From NCBI RefSeq assembly GCF_024195295.1, contig NZ_JAMFTH010000001.1, positions 1,302,001 to 1,366,000 on the forward strand: 64,000 bases of DNA. Reading direction: 5' to 3'. This document shows, in pieces, positions 9,452 through 17,120 of this stretch; the first letter of the stretch is position 1; each line of letters starts with the position of its first letter. Both the position numbers and the translations under genes were made by a program. This DNA comes from Gilvimarinus xylanilyticus (lineage in GTDB: Bacteria; Pseudomonadota; Gammaproteobacteria; Pseudomonadales; Cellvibrionaceae). The notes beneath the pieces are model-generated. The model was not told where the DNA came from. It saw only the letters and a list, made by a program, of their open reading frames with translations, and made no database searches.

Positions 9452-9477
9452 GGAGGGAGAGAATGGTGCCGGAGCCG
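9452..9477. repeat. Putative left attachment site (imperfect tRNA-Leu 3' end copy)
   Basis: GGAGGGAGAGAATGGTGCC followed by GGAGCCG nearly repeats the right-end sequence at 18657-18682 (GGAGGGATAAATGGTGCCC then GGAGCCG), in the same orientation. The differences are small indels: one missing C, and GAG against T. The right copy includes the last bases of tRNA-Leu (18668 onward). Confidence 0.6.
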
Positions 9478-9537
9478 CACTAAAATAATTGCGCACATCC
9501 CAGTAACTACGCCACCAACAAAATTAAAAATAATTTT

Positions 9538-9557
9538 GTGCCCCCAAAAGTGCCCCC
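9538..9557 (+). repeat. Two TGCCCCC repeats, possible left arm sites
   Basis: GTGCCCCC occurs at 9538-9545 and 9550-9557, 12 bp apart, about 60-80 bp inside the left att-like repeat. The same heptamer recurs next to the right end (18514-18580). Placement fits arm-type sites for the integrase or excisionase; function is inferred. Confidence 0.45.
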
Positions 9558-9616
9558 AAGGGCAGACCGATACCCTTTTTTAGTAGAGGGCGATGGGCGC
9601 GCGGATTATAGCAAAC

Positions 9617-9637
9617 GGTTAACGAATTTTGTTAACC
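9617..9637. repeat. Inverted repeat GGTTAAC/GTTAACC
   Basis: A perfect 7-bp inverted repeat with a 7-nt spacer in the left arm of the element. It could be an operator or a small hairpin; no adjacent gene explains it. Confidence 0.4.
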
Positions 9638-9762
9638 AAGAGATTTTCTATACGTGAGTTTAGGCGCGGTCTAGCTTTTGATTGTGTTTTGAACACACAA
9701 CAGCCCCCCCCGGCCTTGCCGTGGTGAATTCCTTTTCAATTACTCACCTATAAAAATTACTC

Positions 9763-9867
9763 TGAGGGCGCGGTGTCCGGCTGGTAGCTTCCAAGGTTTG
9801 GAGATACCCCCCCCTATAAAATTTGGGTCTCGCAAAAACTAACTTGAGGGCGCGGTGTCCGGCTGGT
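9763..9867. repeat. Two 23-bp direct repeats, 82 bp period
   Basis: TGAGGGCGCGGTGTCCGGCT plus three more bases occurs identically at 9763-9785 and 9845-9867. A CTATAAAA string precedes each copy at a different distance. On the minus strand both copies can encode TSRTPRPQ, in the frame of the weak ORF at 9814-9999 for one of them. Replication, regulatory or coding origin remains open. Confidence 0.6.
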
Positions 9868-9999
9868 GCCGGTAAAAGTTTTTAACCGCCCCGTGGGGGT
9901 GTCAATCAGGTAAGCCAGGGCAACAGCTACAGGATAAACACAGCCCAGCACGGCACCAGGTGCAAGCCAAAGCCGCCCACCGCACACAACAAGCAACAA
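9814..9999 (-). CDS. Possible small hydrophobic ORF (doubtful)
   Basis: A 61-codon frame from TTG 9999, with a hydrophobic N-terminal half and a C-terminal tail that includes TSRTPRPQ, encoded by the direct repeat. There is no good ribosome site. Small ORFs of this kind occur in the same position in satellite-like elements, but I see no firm support for translation. Confidence 0.2.
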   Translation of the reverse strand: MLLVVCGGRLWLAPGAVLGCVYPVAVALAYLIDTPTGRLKTFTGTSRTPRPQVSFCETQIL

Positions 10000-10114
10000 A
10001 GATTAAGCAGTAATCCTTACACCTGATAGCCACCCCCATACACCACCAAGCCTAGCCGCTTGTGGCGCGGTCTAATGGAGCCAATAAGGGGGCGGGAGCC
10101 AGACACGGAAAAAA

Positions 10115-10229
10115 GTAACGTTACTTCCGTTACACCCGTTACAACAATTATTAATTACTTATATATCAATGTGTTACCGGTTATAAAACGTGTAACGGGT
10201 GCAGTTTGGCTACCCGTTACCTACGTTAC
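10115..10229. repeat. Iteron cluster A (GTAACGGG-type), candidate replication origin
   Basis: Copies or near copies of GTAACGGG in both orientations: the palindrome GTAACGTTAC at 10115-10124, CCGTTAC at 10127-10133, CCCGTTAC at 10135-10142, GTTACC at 10173-10178, GTAACGGG at 10192-10199, CCCGTTAC at 10213-10220 and CGTTAC at 10224-10229. AT-rich DNA lies between the copies. The same octamer is clustered again at 17112-17223. This mirrors the ori/crr pair of satellite P4, where the primase-helicase binds iterons at both; the assignment is inference. Confidence 0.65.
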
Positions 10230-10403
10230 AAACCAGGCAAAATTGAACAATAAACAAGCAACAACGCTGAATATACGCGGCAATCACCGTATTTTATCGC
10301 CACAACACCGCCTAAGCTCACGACACCAGGAAAGCTATAAAGGCGGAACAATGGGAAGGGCTAAAGCGAATGGCAGGCAGGACACGCGAAGCAACAAGGC
10401 CAG

Positions 10404-10631
10404 TTAATCAGGCTTAACCTTTACCCCGTGCTCACCTTCAAAAGTCACACGACCGGTATCTAACAAGGCATCCCTCACCGCCTGCAAATTCTCGACGCGT
10501 ACAGAGGGTAAACCATCCGCCCGGTCTATTTTATTAACGGTGGACAACCCCACGCCGCTCTTATCTGACAAGTCTTTAGCGTTCCAACGCAACCCGGCGC
10601 GGGCCATTCTTACTTGTATTCCGGTAACCAT
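10404..10631 (-). CDS. Small Xre/Cro-CI type helix-turn-helix regulator
   Basis: A 75-residue protein: QVRMARAGLRWNAKDLSDKSGVGLSTVNKIDRADGLPSVRVENL is a lambda-repressor-like HTH with recognition helix around GLSTVNKI, followed by a short tail VTFEGEHGVKVKPD. The start is ATG 10631, eight bases after GGGGG; the frame is open further upstream, but that part is the AT-rich divergent promoter region. It is transcribed away from the four-gene module at 10771-12236 and probably represses it and itself. Confidence 0.85.
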   Translation of the reverse strand: MVTGIQVRMARAGLRWNAKDLSDKSGVGLSTVNKIDRADGLPSVRVENLQAVRDALLDTGRVTFEGEHGVKVKPD

Positions 10632-10770
10632 GCCACCCCCAACAATAATTAGATTTATTAAAAAGGTAACAAATAACCAAACAAAAGCAACAAATATTAT
10701 TGACAACCCAACAAAAACAACTATTATTAGTAACAAGTTAACAATATTTATTACCTTTGGAGCGGCAACA
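10632..10770. promoter_or_regulatory. Divergent promoter/operator region between the Xre gene and the four-gene module
   Basis: A markedly AT-rich 139-bp stretch. On the plus strand TTGACA (10700-10705) and TATTAT (10722-10727), 16 bp apart, form a good sigma-70 promoter for the 10771 gene. GTAAC words at 10666-10670 and 10730-10734, with a third at 10624-10628 overlapping the regulator start, are candidate operators; they also resemble half of the iteron. Confidence 0.65.
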
Positions 10771-11325
10771 ATGACCAAGAGCGACTACTTAAAAGAGCTG
10801 AAAGCGCATGATTGGACATACGAATACGCCAGCGGCCCAAGCTATTACAAAGGCCGGGACAATGCCCAGCGCCTGAAAGCTACTGCGGACACTGCCCCCG
10901 AGCTGGCCGAACTGTATAACGCCTATAGCGCTTTTGTGTGGTCAGGCGGTGAAGAGCCCACCATTGCGGAACCCACCCGCACCAAAGCCACCACCCGCGC
11001 CGTTATGGTTGACGCATGGGACGCAGCCCGCCGCGCTGCTAAGCGCTATGGCTACCCCGCCAAAGCCTTTATTGCTCAGGCTATGCGCCAGGCATGGGCC
11101 AAAGTGAAGGCCACCAGGTTAATCAGCAAACACGACACCAGCCGCCCCCGTGTGGTGTACACCGTGCGCATAGATGAACGTCTAAACCGTAACACCAAGT
11201 TACGCGACCAATTGGCCGTAGAGGTCTACTTTAGCGACTACAACGCCGCACAAGCCGCCCGCGAGCTACTGGCCCAAGCATTCACCAAACCATTTATTAA
11301 AACTGAAAGCACTTGCTTTGCTTAA
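10771..11325 (+). CDS. Unknown island protein, first gene of the left module
   Basis: 184 residues from ATG 10771, preceded by GGAG. I do not recognise a family. The N-terminus (YLKELKAHDWTYEYASGPSYYKG) is followed by an acidic helical part. The middle (WDAARRAAKRYGYPAKAFIAQAMRQAWAKV) is an Ala/Arg-rich helical pair of a kind often seen in uncharacterised phage and ICE proteins. The C-terminal 65 residues look alpha/beta. There is no signal peptide, membrane segment or catalytic motif. It is driven by a consensus-like promoter opposite the Xre regulator and is followed by three more small genes on the same strand. Confidence 0.7.
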   Translation: MTKSDYLKELKAHDWTYEYASGPSYYKGRDNAQRLKATADTAPELAELYNAYSAFVWSGGEEPTIAEPTRTKATTRAVMVDAWDAARRAAKRYGYPAKAFIAQAMRQAWAKVKATRLISKHDTSRPRVVYTVRIDERLNRNTKLRDQLAVEVYFSDYNAAQAARELLAQAFTKPFIKTESTCFA

Positions 11326-11343
11326 ACCAAGGGAACCCAACAC

Positions 11344-11634
11344 ATGCAAGCCACTACCACCCAACACCAAGTCATAGTAGATCAAGCCTTTACCGCCAAT
11401 GGCGACACCTACCGCCCCGGCTGTATTGCCACCATCGAACCAAGCGCAGCCCTTAGCGCTGGCGACTACATAGCCGCAATCACACCAGCCGGACGGCTGG
11501 AGGTGTTGCACGTTCAAGATAATGGCGCGGGACTAAGCTACCACACCACCACCCCTAAAACGCCGACACAGGCCATTACAGGCACCGTTCACAACGTCGG
11601 AAGAATCCGGGCAATTTCTAAAATCATCCGCTAG
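11344..11634 (+). CDS. Unknown small beta-rich island protein
   Basis: 96 residues, starting 18 bp after the previous gene with AAGGGA upstream. Alternating strand pattern: AGDYIAAITPAGRLEVLHV, then a final VGRIRAISKIIR. This distantly recalls the beta-barrel of LexA/S24 C-terminal domains, but no Ser-Lys pair is placed for catalysis, so this is only a fold guess. No other match recognised. Confidence 0.6.
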   Translation: MQATTTQHQVIVDQAFTANGDTYRPGCIATIEPSAALSAGDYIAAITPAGRLEVLHVQDNGAGLSYHTTTPKTPTQAITGTVHNVGRIRAISKIIR

Positions 11635-11648
11635 GAGGAACCACCACA

Positions 11649-11951
11649 ATGAATGCCGGCACTGAATACCGAGCCAACGCCCACGACAAATACACACCCT
11701 ACCCTGAAGGCTATATGACCATCAGGGCGACCGATAACGAACTAGATAAAGGAGACGCTATTAACTACACGTTAATGCGGGCACAAGGGCTTATTGAATT
11801 ATTAGAGCTAGCCTATGTGAACTGGGATTTAAACAAGGAAAGAGAAAACGCCGTGCATACACCTTCACCTGAAGTGCTAATGGCCTGCGTTCAAAACCTG
11901 AAGGGCCAACTTCACCAACTGGAAATACTTACCAACAGCAGCGGGCTATAA
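11649..11951 (+). CDS. Unknown small helical island protein
   Basis: 100 residues with a strong ribosome site (AGGAGGA) before ATG 11649. After a polar N-terminus, one long helical part (DAINYTLMRAQGLIELLELAYVNW) and a second (VLMACVQNLKGQLHQLEILT) suggest a helical bundle or dimer. No family recognised with confidence. It starts 14 bp after the preceding gene, in the same operon. Confidence 0.6.
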   Translation: MNAGTEYRANAHDKYTPYPEGYMTIRATDNELDKGDAINYTLMRAQGLIELLELAYVNWDLNKERENAVHTPSPEVLMACVQNLKGQLHQLEILTNSSGL

Positions 11952-11987
11952 ACCACAACCACCCAACCCAAAAAAAGGACAACCACT

Positions 11988-12236
11988 ATGCAAACCACCA
12001 GCTATTACCACGGATTGAAAAAGACAAAAGCAAAAGAGTACGACCGCGCCCGTCACGGGATGCAAGCGCCCGTAGCGCCGGAAGGGAATTTATATACCGT
12101 CCACTGGCACCCCGGTAGCTACCGCATCAAAGAGAGGCGCTCCCCTTTCTTTTTCCGCAAACACCACGCCAGGCGATTACTAAAACTACTACAGGAGAAA
12201 TACGGAAAAAACATGGCAATAATTTATATCCACTAG
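11988..12236 (+). CDS. Unknown small basic island protein, last gene of the left module
   Basis: 82 residues, strongly basic and aromatic (YYHGLKKTKAKEYDRARHG, then FFFRKHHARRLLKLLQEKYGK), with AAGGA before the ATG. Charge suggests nucleic acid binding; no known motif is present. It ends just before the convergent terminator that separates it from the primase gene. Confidence 0.55.
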   Translation: MQTTSYYHGLKKTKAKEYDRARHGMQAPVAPEGNLYTVHWHPGSYRIKERRSPFFFRKHHARRLLKLLQEKYGKNMAIIYIH

Positions 12237-12245
12237 CACCCAAAA

Positions 12246-12264
12246 GGCGGGCACCTAGCCCGCC
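12246..12264. terminator. Hairpin between the left module and the primase gene
   Basis: GGCGGGC (12246-12252) and GCCCGCC (12258-12264) pair around a 5-nt loop. On the minus strand it is followed by TTTT, so it can terminate the primase transcript; it may also stop the convergent module. Confidence 0.75.
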
Positions 12265-12270
12265 AATTGC

Positions 12271-15192
12271 TTAAAAACTGGAATCTACCCCCGCCGTTTT
12301 ATTGTCCGCCTCTGGCGCTTCGCCTTCATCGTCACACATCAACATAGAGTTGCGCACCTTATACACCCGTACACGCTTTTTACCGTGGTTTGGCAACGGT
12401 GAAGTAACCGTAAATTCACCGTTTCTAAGTGCTGAATCCGACAGGATAAGCGCCCCACGGTCACGCAACAGGCGAGCGATACGCTTATAATCCCAGCCTT
12501 TGCACACACTCCGGCGGAAGTGTTCAGGGTAGATATAAAAAACCACATCGGCGGTATCACCCTCTAGCGGGTCGCTGTCTATTTCTTCGCGCCGATACCC
12601 CCAAGACTCAGCCGTAGTAGGTACATGACTATCAATCACCAGCTTGCCTTCATCGTCTGGCGAATCCCAGCGTTTAAAACGGCTTTCACCGTATTTGCTC
12701 AAGGTTTCGCGCACATGCTCCAGCATTTGCTTATCTTCTAGGTTACCTTCACCGCCCCGCGCCTCAATCCACGATTGAAAACACGCATCAGCGGCCCGCA
12801 TGGCTTCGCCCTTTTGCCAGCCGGTTAACCCTTTAGACGTGGCCAGCTCACCAGCCACCCCCACCAGGGCAAACTTACTTGCGGCCCGCGTTACCTGCCC
12901 GCCTGCATTCGCGGTAAGGTGAATCTGTTTAAAGTTCGCCACCTTTTCCATTAAGCGCTCGCAAAACACCGCCCGCCTATCACCTGATACAGCACTCAAT
13001 AACGCCTCCAGGAATTCCGGGAAAGCCGTGCCGTGGTATTTATTCATTGTTTCGCGTAGGTGCTCAGATAATGCCGCGCCGCCTTCAAATTCGTGGGCAG
13101 TATTAAAAACGCCGTATTTTTTGCGGTCTGTTTCGGATTCCTGAAAGGTAGAGCGCAAGCCGATAAAGCGCATCTCCATTCCGCCGGTTTGCGCCTTGCC
13201 GCTTTCCATTAAATATTGCTCTAACGTCTTTTCGCCGTTACTTAAAAACGTAAGCCGCCAACGGTGCTGATTATTGCCCGCTTGCCCGCGATCATTCGCC
13301 CGGTGTTTGCCTTGCCCATTGCCCAGCATATACACCACATCGCCAATTATGCGCGGGTCTACTTGGTTAATTTCATCTAAGGCGAGTAACAAATCAGAGT
13401 GCGCCGCCGCTTGCGCCTCTAGCGCATTGTCAGTGCTGCGCCAGGTACACTTATAATCATCAGGTTTACCGTAGACCGAGCAAGCCACGTTCAACAGCGT
13501 GGACTTACCCCAGGACGAATCACCATAAAAGTGAAAGCCCATAGTCTCATAGCCCAACAGCTCCACCAGGGGCGAAGAAAACGCCGCCGATACGGCAAAC
13601 ACGGCAAGCGGGTTACCGGCGCAATACTTCGCCACATTATCCCGCCATTGCTCCAGAGTGCCAGACGGTGACAGCTTGCAAAGCGGCTCACCTTCCGAGT
13701 AATACATAACCGGGTCTTTGCTCTCGCCTATGGTGCGCTCTGGCAACACAAAAACGCCCTTGTGCCAGCCCATTTTGTAAGCCAAGGCCACCCGGCTTTT
13801 AATATCCCCGCCCTGTAAATACTCCAATAGCTTGCGCTTGGCTTCACGGTGACTATCAATATCAAGGCCGCGATCAAACAAGCCGCGCACCACTTCCGCC
13901 CCACCCTCTGTGGCGAATAAGCGCATGGGAATATTCCAGTGTTTTTCTACGCCGTCATAGTCGCAAAAGCGCACCAATTTACCCCAGTTGCGCCCGGTGC
14001 CGTGACCATCACGAGACAACGCCAACACATCAAGCCGGGCACATACACGCCGCTTTTTTTCCGCCTTGGCATCGAAAAAGTAAACGCCGCTATCGTCTAC
14101 CGTATAGCCAAAAGGCGCGGCATTATCTGAAGGCTCAGGAGCGGCCCCCGTTTGCAACTCTGGCGCGCTTGGGGCGCTGGGGGTGCTATCACCCCCACCC
14201 GCAACCAACAAACGATTATCGGCAATCAGGGCGCTCAGTTGCTCAGCGGTAAAGCCCAGCTCTAACGCGTCCGCCGCGTCTGCCTTCTCTGGCCATTCCG
14301 GCCCAAAGTTCGCCAGGTCAACCACGGCAAAGCCAACCACGCCCGCCGCCGTTAATGCCGCCTGCAATGTGGTAACGCTTTTTAACCCCGCTTCATCATT
14401 ATCAGGCCAGAACCACACCACACGCCCTGCAAGCGGCTTAAAATCCGTTTTCCCTATGGCCTTACTGCCACCGCTCCACGTCATACAAAGCCGATCAGGG
14501 AACAGCAGGCGGGCGGCATCGGCGGCCTTTTCCCCTTCCACCAACACTACAGGGGCGGACGCATCAAACCGGCCCAATAATTCCAGCCCATAAAGCGGGC
14601 GATTGTCTGGCAGTTGGAGCCAATGCCACTTGGTATAGCCGTTTTTCTTGCCATAGTTTGCTGGCCTGTATTCCTTTTTACGCTCACCATTGGAGCCGGT
14701 ACGGTCAAACCTCGCCACACGCATTAACAAGGCCCCGGACTCGCTGAGATAATCCCAGTAGCGTGAAGCCGTCCCCAGCTGGTAATGCTTTACCGGGCAA
14801 CTTTTGGCAGCTTTTGCCGGTGGTGGATACACAGGCTCAAAGGCCGGTTTTTTCGGTTTGCGCTTCGCTGGTGGGGGTGTGGTGGCGTTACTGGCATCCA
14901 TACCGAGGAACGCGGCCAACCGCTTGCACGCTTCGCCTTGCTCTATTCGCTCTAGGTACGCCACCAAGGCTATTAAATCGCCGCCCTTATCGTCGGTGGC
15001 AAAGTCAGACCATACCCCCGTATTCAGGTTAATGCTGAAGCTCCGAGCGCTACCATCGGCGCGGGTCGGGTTAATCGCTACCCATTCATGCCCCTGCCTT
15101 TTGCCGTCCGGTGCCCAGTGACTACACACTGATTCCGCACTATTCAGGGCAGCATCAGCCACCGCTTTAAAATTAAGCTTATTACTCACCAT
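12271..15192 (-). CDS. Toprim-DUF927 primase-helicase of the island
   Basis: A 973-residue replication protein. Residues about 1-100 form a DNA-binding domain (HEWVAINPTRADGSARSF, then TGVWSDFATDDKGGD) of the type found before the Toprim domain in phage and plasmid primases, without a cysteine zinc cluster. A Toprim domain follows near 210-310 (VVLVEGEKAADAAR, WPDNDEAG). A DUF927 superfamily 3-like helicase spans the C-terminal half: Walker A GDSSWGKST, Walker B LLLALDEI. By analogy with the P4 alpha protein it would open the origin, prime and unwind. Partner DNA is probably the iteron clusters at 10115 and 17112. ATG 15192 follows AAGGG. Confidence 0.88.
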   Translation of the reverse strand: MVSNKLNFKAVADAALNSAESVCSHWAPDGKRQGHEWVAINPTRADGSARSFSINLNTGVWSDFATDDKGGDLIALVAYLERIEQGEACKRLAAFLGMDASNATTPPPAKRKPKKPAFEPVYPPPAKAAKSCPVKHYQLGTASRYWDYLSESGALLMRVARFDRTGSNGERKKEYRPANYGKKNGYTKWHWLQLPDNRPLYGLELLGRFDASAPVVLVEGEKAADAARLLFPDRLCMTWSGGSKAIGKTDFKPLAGRVVWFWPDNDEAGLKSVTTLQAALTAAGVVGFAVVDLANFGPEWPEKADAADALELGFTAEQLSALIADNRLLVAGGGDSTPSAPSAPELQTGAAPEPSDNAAPFGYTVDDSGVYFFDAKAEKKRRVCARLDVLALSRDGHGTGRNWGKLVRFCDYDGVEKHWNIPMRLFATEGGAEVVRGLFDRGLDIDSHREAKRKLLEYLQGGDIKSRVALAYKMGWHKGVFVLPERTIGESKDPVMYYSEGEPLCKLSPSGTLEQWRDNVAKYCAGNPLAVFAVSAAFSSPLVELLGYETMGFHFYGDSSWGKSTLLNVACSVYGKPDDYKCTWRSTDNALEAQAAAHSDLLLALDEINQVDPRIIGDVVYMLGNGQGKHRANDRGQAGNNQHRWRLTFLSNGEKTLEQYLMESGKAQTGGMEMRFIGLRSTFQESETDRKKYGVFNTAHEFEGGAALSEHLRETMNKYHGTAFPEFLEALLSAVSGDRRAVFCERLMEKVANFKQIHLTANAGGQVTRAASKFALVGVAGELATSKGLTGWQKGEAMRAADACFQSWIEARGGEGNLEDKQMLEHVRETLSKYGESRFKRWDSPDDEGKLVIDSHVPTTAESWGYRREEIDSDPLEGDTADVVFYIYPEHFRRSVCKGWDYKRIARLLRDRGALILSDSALRNGEFTVTSPLPNHGKKRVRVYKVRNSMLMCDDEGEAPEADNKTAGVDSSF

Positions 15193-15262
15193 AAAACCCT
15201 TATATCTTGATCACCCCGGCCCCGGTGAATGCTCACAGGGCGCGAAACACATACACCAACCA

Positions 15263-15874
15263 CTAATAGCCGCTATGGCGAAACTGCCACAAAAAGCCGT
15301 CATCAGCGCGAATGATTGCGTCGCGATACAAAAGGCGCTGGCCACAAGAACTAAGACCTAAAACGGGCCATGCTTTTAAGCTACCGTTAGCAATATGGTG
15401 ATAAACAAAGTTAATATCACGACGCCCCACCGCCTTGTAAAAAGCGGCCAGGTGACCACGCCCTGTCAGCGGGTCTACTGTTCGGTGATCAAGAATTTCA
15501 TAGGGGTTTGCCATCATAAAACCGGCGCGGTCTTGACCCGGCCAGACAAAGAAAAGCATGTAAACTTGTGGGGCTAACATTCGGTCTCGATACTCACTAG
15601 CCACTACACTTTTTAAATCCATTCCTGGATAACGAGCCTCAACAAGAGACTGGCCTACAGACATAATCTGTAAAACCCTTGCCGAAATAGCCTTTACTTC
15701 ATCGGGGTTGCGATCACTGTAAAGGTTTTCCAGAATGTGCGGATTATCCAAAAGTGTCTGGCGTTCATATGACAACGCCGAATTGAAAATACCCAGCTCA
15801 CTATCGGCGGGTATAGCCTGAAGAGCCTGAACCAATTGGAGCGCTTCAGTATCGGTAAAGGGGTAGTTACTCAT
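15263..15874 (-). CDS. Unknown island protein following the AlpA-like gene
   Basis: 203 residues from ATG 15874, nine bases after AGGAGG (a GTG at 15883 is an alternative). It overlaps the AlpA gene's 3' end by 8 nt, so translation is coupled. I do not recognise it. It has a helical N-terminal half and a mixed C-terminal half with VYMLFFVWPGQDRAGFMMANP and GRRDINFVYHHIANG. There is no membrane segment or signal peptide. Position between the excisionase-like gene and the primase suggests a role in element replication, or stable cargo. Confidence 0.65.
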   Translation of the reverse strand: MSNYPFTDTEALQLVQALQAIPADSELGIFNSALSYERQTLLDNPHILENLYSDRNPDEVKAISARVLQIMSVGQSLVEARYPGMDLKSVVASEYRDRMLAPQVYMLFFVWPGQDRAGFMMANPYEILDHRTVDPLTGRGHLAAFYKAVGRRDINFVYHHIANGSLKAWPVLGLSSCGQRLLYRDAIIRADDGFLWQFRHSGY

Positions 15875-16127
15875 TTTCGCCACCCTCCTGAATCAACTGG
15901 GCAATAAATGCGTCGATATCCGATTTACGCCAGACAGTAATACCAGGTGACAATCTTATGCCCTTGGGCGCTTTGCCCTCTTGAACCCACTTATACCAGG
16001 TTGTTTTGGATACTCCCACGGAATCGCATACACGCCTTACGCGCAATAGCTGCTCATTACGGGAATCAATTAGCTTTTGAGGGCTGTAATCAGCCGATTC
16101 GGTAGGTATAGCTTGCTTCGTTGCCAC
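15867..16127 (-). CDS. AlpA-family DNA-binding regulator (possible excisionase)
   Basis: 86 residues beginning at GTG 16127, seven bases after AGGAGG. The MerR/AlpA-type winged HTH reads LLRVRRVCDSVGVSKTTWYKWVQEGKAPKGIRLSPGITVWRKSDIDAFI, with the typical W and the xxWRxSDIxxFI ending. AlpA-type proteins of P4-like elements activate integrase expression or act as excisionases (Vis). Likely binding sites are the TGCCCCC repeats near both ends, an inference from position. It is co-transcribed with the unknown genes on each side. Confidence 0.85.
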   Translation of the reverse strand: MATKQAIPTESADYSPQKLIDSRNEQLLRVRRVCDSVGVSKTTWYKWVQEGKAPKGIRLSPGITVWRKSDIDAFIAQLIQEGGENE

Positions 16128-16222
16128 GGTATGGCCTCCTATGCGTTTTAAATTGCGTAATGTGCAAAGCACGGATAGGAGTTTGGGGCGGCTGGGTTTT
16201 GCAGGACGCCAGCTCTTGCAAA

Positions 16223-16966
16223 CTATTTTTTATTAGGGTCTTTGGTTTTTCCGGTTATTGATCGAACGCTACAGCCGCTATTTTTTCCATAAAGTGGAAG
16301 GAAGTGCTCGCTAGCCTTTTTGCATAGCGCGTGATGAGATAAATTAGGATTCTTCGCGTAGAGGTCATCAATATACGCCTGTAAATCAGAGCTTTCCGGC
16401 CTCTCAACACCATCCCAGCGCGCGCGCCCCCCCGTATCTGAATTTCGGTTAGACTCCGCCCCTTTTAACGAGTAACGCTCATATTTAAGAGCAAAAATCA
16501 TCTTGTGGTGGTTATCAACGGCATACATACAGGGCTCGATTGCCTCCCTGTATCGCCCAGCGTTTAGCAGTTCATAAGCCCGCATACACTCATGTATGAG
16601 CCTATCCGCTATAAATTCGGGGGAATGTCCTGTCTTAGCGATCTCCAGTTTCTCGATGTCGTAAACCGCAAAACGTGCCTCAAATCTCTTATGAACATAA
16701 TGAAGGTCGCGTTTTACTACCGATACCCCGCGATCAGAGTAGTAATATTTAAATCCCCAAGGAGTGTACCCCGCATCGCGTAAGCAGCGCTCCGCATCCC
16801 TGCCCGCTCTTAGTAAAAATGCCACGGTGGTTTCACATGGCCCAAACTTACTAAAATCTTCGGGCTTCTCTACCGAGAACACCCTGACTTCCTTCATTCC
16901 TTTGTACTCTTTTCCCTTTGAGCCGGGATCGGGCCTCACCGAGTAACGATATTTTTTATCTGCCAC
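16223..16966 (-). CDS. Unknown island protein with a C-terminal helical basic domain
   Basis: 247 residues from GTG 16966 (AGGGG upstream). I recognise no family. The N-terminal region is mixed alpha/beta (EVRVFSVEKPEDFSKFGPCETTV, GYTPWGFKYYYSDRGVSVV). A charged helical part follows. The C-terminal part (LYAKNPNLSHHALCKKASEHF, then SVRSITGKTKDPNKK) looks like an HTH-type tail common in genes next to integrases. It is the first gene of the right module, just downstream of iteron cluster B. Confidence 0.6.
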   Translation of the reverse strand: MADKKYRYSVRPDPGSKGKEYKGMKEVRVFSVEKPEDFSKFGPCETTVAFLLRAGRDAERCLRDAGYTPWGFKYYYSDRGVSVVKRDLHYVHKRFEARFAVYDIEKLEIAKTGHSPEFIADRLIHECMRAYELLNAGRYREAIEPCMYAVDNHHKMIFALKYERYSLKGAESNRNSDTGGRARWDGVERPESSDLQAYIDDLYAKNPNLSHHALCKKASEHFLPLYGKNSGCSVRSITGKTKDPNKK

Positions 16967-17095
16967 ACCGTACCCCTACGGCACCCGGTAAAAGGTTACC
17001 AAGGCGGTGCGCCGGGTGTGCGCATTTTCAGGAGCTACCCTAGCCTTGGTAATTCGTAAACGGGCATTTTTATTGCAAATACGTCTCATTGCACC

Positions 17096-17120
17096 GAAAA
17101 AGCCCGTTTTTGTAACGGGC
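17096..17120 (-). terminator. Intrinsic terminator downstream of the integrase
   Basis: On the minus strand GCCCGTT (17120-17114), loop ACAAA, AACGGGC (17108-17102), then TTTTT. The hairpin is built from two iteron words, so the terminator and the iteron cluster overlap. Confidence 0.7.

Larger units (their letters stand above)
9269..10403. other. 1.1-kb accA-island junction without a convincing gene
   Basis: About 180 bp upstream of accA is followed by the presumed left end of the element and roughly 900 bp of its arm. No convincing protein gene is seen. The stretch holds the att-like repeat (9452-9477), two TGCCCCC repeats (9538-9557), an inverted repeat GGTTAAC/GTTAACC (9617-9637), a 23-bp direct repeat (9763 and 9845) and the first iteron cluster (10115-10229). 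Confidence 0.7.

Noticed and set aside
9538-9557. CRISPR-like reading of short repeats in the left arm
   Set aside because: Repeats are too short and irregularly spaced, there are no spacer-sized units and no cas genes in the window.
9395-9583. 62-codon plus-strand frame across the left att-like repeat
   Set aside because: It crosses the junction of host and element and has no similarity or ribosome site.
10060-10407. 115-codon plus-strand frame across iteron cluster A
   Set aside because: Its codons are mostly the repeats themselves; judged a by-product of the iterons.
13274-13456. Plus-strand frames within the primase gene
   Set aside because: Shadows of the well supported primase-helicase frame.
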